This document shows, piece after piece, positions 60,684 to 64,000 of a stretch of DNA of 64,000 nt. Position numbers and translations under genes: made by a program. Every line of letters begins with the position of its first letter. The stretch's first letter is position 1. Source of the DNA: Quillaja saponaria (Eukaryota; Streptophyta; Magnoliopsida; Fabales; Quillajaceae); contig CM055606.1 in NCBI GenBank assembly GCA_029379385.1, positions 20,547,142 to 20,611,141 of the forward strand, in the 5' to 3' direction. Below the pieces are notes generated by a model. That model was not told where the DNA came from. It worked only from the letters and a program-made list of their open reading frames with translations, and ran no database searches.

Positions 60684-61934
60684 TCATGTTTGAAGCACCT
60701 GACAGTGAACAATGTGACTCTTCAAACTACCACGGCCTGCTATACTTGACCAAATGTTTCTAACAAGAGTCCTGAACTGACCTTTCCCAGCAATATTTTC
60801 CCAAAGGTGAGGGTTGCTTTCCACATGTTTATTTGGACTTGAAATATCAACCAAACTGATGCTCATGTTGTTCCGGATAATGCAAAGCTTTCCATTGAGA
60901 GGAACAAGAGCAGCTGCATCCAAAGTACGAGAGCTACCTAAATGGAGCTTGCTATCAATAAATTTTTTCCATGTATCTGTCTCTCTATCATAAATTGTAA
61001 GCTTGCAGCCATCTTGGCAGTCCAATGCATAGAGCTGGCCATTCAAAGAGATACTAGGATTACGCCAACCATTAACCATCCCATTACTAATTGGGGTCCA
61101 GGTATCACTTTCAGGAGAATAGGCTTCACACATAACATTGCGATGGGATGCAAGTCCTTTTAGGAACCACATTCCGTTATGAACAACTCCAATAAATGGC
61201 ACCATGGCTGTGCTCATTTCTGAAATAAAGTTCCACCTGCTCCTGTTAGGGTCATAAACTTCAGCTGAGCGAAGAGATCTTTGTATTCCTTCACACTCCC
61301 CACCAGACACATAGAGGCAGTTATTTATCACACAAGAACCAAAAAGATGACGTTTACGAAGCATATCAGGTGCCCTATGCCATTTATTTGTCCGTGCATT
61401 GTAGAAAATGACACGTCTCATAGACCCCTTCAGCGGATCTCTTCCTCCAAATAAGTACAGATGGCAACCACTAAGGACAGCACAGCCAAAACCGAGTGCT
61501 CCAGAATATTCCCCAGGAACAGGTGGAACAGGTTGCCAGAGCTGATAGATGGGATCAAAAGCATGCAGTGAGATTCTTCCATCACGATCTCTTTTGATGA
61601 CATACACCCACTCTTCTGCCATTCCAAGTCTTTTCCTCTGCGAATAAAAGTAGTTTCCAGCAAGAAGGCGTTGCCATTTCTTGCAAACTAAACGTAGTTT
61701 CCTGTGCTCGACCCGAGGTACTCTGATTAAACAAGCAATAGCTAGATCATCTGGAAGGCCAGGCAGCAGGGGAGGCTGAACTCTTGTCCTTTCCCTACGG
61801 GAGCTTTTGCTCTTGTGTGCGTTGGGATTTATGTCAGGTTGGATGCAAAGCTTTGATCCTGGGACAAATTTTCTTGCCCCAGCTACAGTTTTTAAGCCTG
61901 AATCTACTTTACAATAACATGAAACAGAATCAAC
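60684..61934 (-). CDS. F-box/kelch-repeat protein, At1g55270 type (first exon not located)
   Basis: Probable SCF ubiquitin-ligase adaptor. The exon 61934-60684 starts after a normal acceptor (TTTTGCAG) with VDSVSCYCKVDSGLKTVAGA, the conserved N-terminal region of this subfamily, and runs 416 residues to the stop. The F-box core is LPGLPDDLAIACLIRVPRVE and LRLVCKKWQRLL. Kelch-type repeats follow (GCAVLSGCHLYLFGGRDPLK, then NNCLYVSGGECEG with AEVYDPNRSRWNFI, and LNGQLYALDCQDG). The usual C-terminal tail LKSHIVHCQVLQT is complete. A short first exon encoding a dozen or fewer residues should lie upstream; I could not place it between 61950 and 64000. It may be beyond the window. Confidence 0.92.
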   Translation of the reverse strand, partial: VDSVSCYCKVDSGLKTVAGARKFVPGSKLCIQPDINPNAHKSKSSRRERTRVQPPLLPGLPDDLAIACLIRVPRVEHRKLRLVCKKWQRLLAGNYFYSQRKRLGMAEEWVYVIKRDRDGRISLHAFDPIYQLWQPVPPVPGEYSGALGFGCAVLSGCHLYLFGGRDPLKGSMRRVIFYNARTNKWHRAPDMLRKRHLFGSCVINNCLYVSGGECEGIQRSLRSAEVYDPNRSRWNFISEMSTAMVPFIGVVHNGMWFLKGLASHRNVMCEAYSPESDTWTPISNGMVNGWRNPSISLNGQLYALDCQDGCKLTIYDRETDTWKKFIDSKLHLGSSRTLDAAALVPLNGKLCIIRNNMSISLVDISSPNKHVESNPHLWENIAGKGQFRTLVRNIWSSIAGRGSLKSHIVHCQVLQT

Positions 61935-64000
61935 CTGCAAAACATTCCATGTTAGGACTCTAATGCACCAGGAAAAAAAACATTATTAATCAGCTCAAAA
62001 GAAAAGCTAAAATGCTAGATGTTCTACAAGATTGCATTTTGATTGCCATTTTATTTGTATAAGAAGCAATAAGTTTCCAAAATCTATTTATATGTTAAAT
62101 CTAATTCTAAATTCAGCATGACTGATTGACTTGTTGAAGCCTGCCATTATCTTAGCACTACATGGATTAGCATTTAAGTGATAGCACATAAGAAATTCAA
62201 TGCTGACGTTGGATCTTGGAGATTGATGAACGTCCAATAATTGTCAATGCATTTAAAAAAATAAACAAGAAAATTAAAGCTGCTTATATATATAGCAGAC
62301 TGTTACTTCCCAAGCTTGCAGAATTTGTGAAGAATCCCAACCAATAGTCGATTGCACCACAAGTATTTATGACAGAATTTACAAATCTAAGTACAGAGGG
62401 CAAGTAACAAAGTAATATAGGTGCTAAATATTACCAAGTCACCATGGTTAGTCCAGAATGAAGCTTGAGACAAACACCAAACAACATTATAATGGAGGCT
62501 CATGGGATGTCACGACTGGGGATCAAGGAGCAGTGTGAGGGATAACAGGGGTTTGAAGCTTGAGCAAGGAAATGAGAAAGACACTTCGCCAACAACAAGC
62601 AGGACGAGGCAAGCAGAGCTCCATATTGGTAAACACTGAATGAGATCTCAAAAAGTTTGGGAAAGGTGTTGCATAAAGAAACCATGAAAGCTAACAAAGC
62701 TAGGAACCTGCCAATGTCCCACAAATGGTCCCTTTGCATGCTGCCTAACCCATTTTCATTGGGTTTTGACGGCACGGGAGTAAAAAGAGAGATACAGCAT
62801 GTCCCATTCTGACAAAAAGTGGAATCTTACCAAACAAACTTCTCAAAAGCAGAGAATTAAATGATGAGGAAGGAGTAAATTGACATCTTTCAAGTAAGAA
62901 GAGCAAAAGACGACCCTGATTCACAGGAATGATGAGGCTTACAGTGTTTACCAGAAGATAAAATTACTTCCATTTGTATCACCCTCATCTTTGCTCAAAT
63001 CCCCATTTGCCACTTTAGTTCCTATTTTCCAAACCATGGCAATAGGAACTCCAGCATTCATCACTCAGATAAATTAGTTCCTATTTTCCGTCAAATGATA
63101 TACAATTCCCCATTTTAGCAGGAAAGAACAAAATCAATAATCAAGAATCAAAATTTCTAATTGATCGAAATGGAATAACATATCCTTCGATTTATGGATC
63201 TGGCTCTATAGAACTATGTTGGAGACAATCTAAGTGTATGACACAACCATGAAATTATTTTTCTTCCTGGTGCTAATTAATAAGGAAAATAAGTTCTAAG
63301 AAACCAGCAAATTCAGAATACACTTGTCCAACACCCACTTTAAAGATTGAAACTAACAAGATAAATAGGTTTTCCTTTGCAGAAATTTGAAAACATGGAA
63401 AAGAAGTTAAAAGGACAAATAGAGCTGGAGGCCCAAACTTGATGTCTTTGGATACTAAGTAACCCATGGGGAAATGGTTTTACTGTTTTACATGAACTCC
63501 TAGACATGAAAACTGAAGCAGCTAAATGCAGCCATTCTAACAGGAAATAAACCCCAAAACAAGAGAGAGAAAGTGGAAACCACAAGGAACACAAAAAAAC
63601 AAAGTAAAGAAAGACTAATGCTCCTTGAACGTTCAAATTCTTCTATGAAAGTATTTTTTTGAACTGAAGTTCAATCTGGAGCAAATTTTACCTTCAACAA
63701 AAGTTGGAGCTTTGAGGGATAGAAGAGTGCAACTTAGAACTTTGCATTGATGAAAAATAGGAAAAGGGGGGAGGCAAAGAAGATAAATAACTATAAATTA
63801 AAGAAGATTTGGCATCAAATATTCAAAAATTACATGAAAAGATTAAACCTTAGTGAACTAACTTAATCCACATCTCCAACCTTATAAAAACAATACAAAA
63901 AAGAGAGGGGGGGGGGGGGGGGGGGGGGGGGGTGAGTGGCAAGGAATTCAACGTTTCCCAGGCATCAGATTTTCCCGAAAAGAAATATATTAAGAATTAA
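61935..64000. other. upstream region or intron of the F-box/kelch gene
   Basis: No exon could be assigned with confidence. On the minus strand an AAG|GTAAAA donor-like site lies at about 63691, and a TTG|GTAATA site at about 62433, either of which could end a 5' UTR exon. A 26-base poly-G run is at 63907-63932. Confidence 0.4.
63907..63932 (+). repeat. poly-G run of 26
   Basis: Uninterrupted G26 preceded by GAGAGA. Such runs are rare and slip easily in sequencing. Confidence 0.9.

Noticed and set aside
60463..60749. Plus-strand frames over the 3' end of the F-box/kelch gene
   Set aside because: Antisense shadows and 3' UTR sequence without motifs.
62500..62775. 91-codon minus-strand frame upstream of the F-box/kelch exon
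   Set aside because: Its sequence does not match the expected short first exon of that gene, and it has no donor in the right phase.

Overview
This is a nuclear window from a flowering plant, most likely a woody eudicot. The genes have many introns, the intergenic DNA is AT-rich and full of simple repeats, and the families are plant-specific (GASA/snakin, X8/plasmodesmata callose-binding, DUF538, DUF761, plant mobile domain, F-box/LRR and F-box/kelch). Exon models were built by hand from splice sites, reading phase and family knowledge. No alignment or database search was run. I saw no CRISPR array, operon or other prokaryotic feature, and recognised no tRNA or rRNA gene.

Layout. 1-3 kb: intergenic, perhaps the 3' end of a plus-strand gene. 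3.3-6.6 kb (-): intact six-exon ER retention receptor (ERD2). 8.1-13.3 kb (+): eight-exon purple acid phosphatase of the PAP15 type, with two single-base frameshifts. 14.0-16.1 kb (-): X8-domain, probably GPI-anchored callose-binding protein with a 34-nt microexon. 18.8-23.0 kb (-): ubiquitin-specific protease of the UBP1/UBP2 type, with a one-base deletion, an in-frame stop and a perfect 180-bp in-frame tandem duplication. 25.7-27.0 kb (+): GASA peptide gene and a scrambled remnant of a second copy. 27.5-28.4 kb and 47.1-48.1 kb: an inverted duplication about 19 kb apart, carrying a small unrecognised gene (broken copy on minus, open copy on plus).

29.6-36.1 kb holds decayed SF1/KH-like gene fragments split by a 4.7-kb Mutator-like element (30572-35281). 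That element has long terminal inverted repeats and a perfect 10-bp target-site duplication, and carries plant-mobile-domain and MURA-N-terminus-like fragments. 36.5-42.0 kb (-): two tandem F-box/LRR genes. The first has one frameshift. The second is a pseudogene interrupted by a complete 1.44-kb miniature LTR retrotransposon with a 5-bp target-site duplication. 42.6-46.4 kb (-): intact eight-exon PIG-V (GPI mannosyltransferase 2), one intron being GC-AG. 49.0-51.6 kb (-): DUF538 gene whose 2-kb intron contains a small DNA-transposon-like element. 55.4-58.9 kb (-): PHD plus Myb nuclear protein. 59.9-60.1 kb (+): DUF761 small protein. 60.7-61.9 kb (-): F-box/kelch protein of the At1g55270 type, first exon not found.

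The genes are independent housekeeping or accessory loci, not a pathway. GPI biology is loosely shared (PIG-V makes the anchor; the X8 protein probably carries one). The most notable content is structural: nested and captured transposon material, inverted and tandem duplications, and clustered small lesions between 8 and 42 kb in otherwise complete genes. Those lesions could be real decay or assembly indels. I found no clear previously undescribed system. The best candidates are the transposon carrying a mobile-domain gene and the duplicated unknown small gene.
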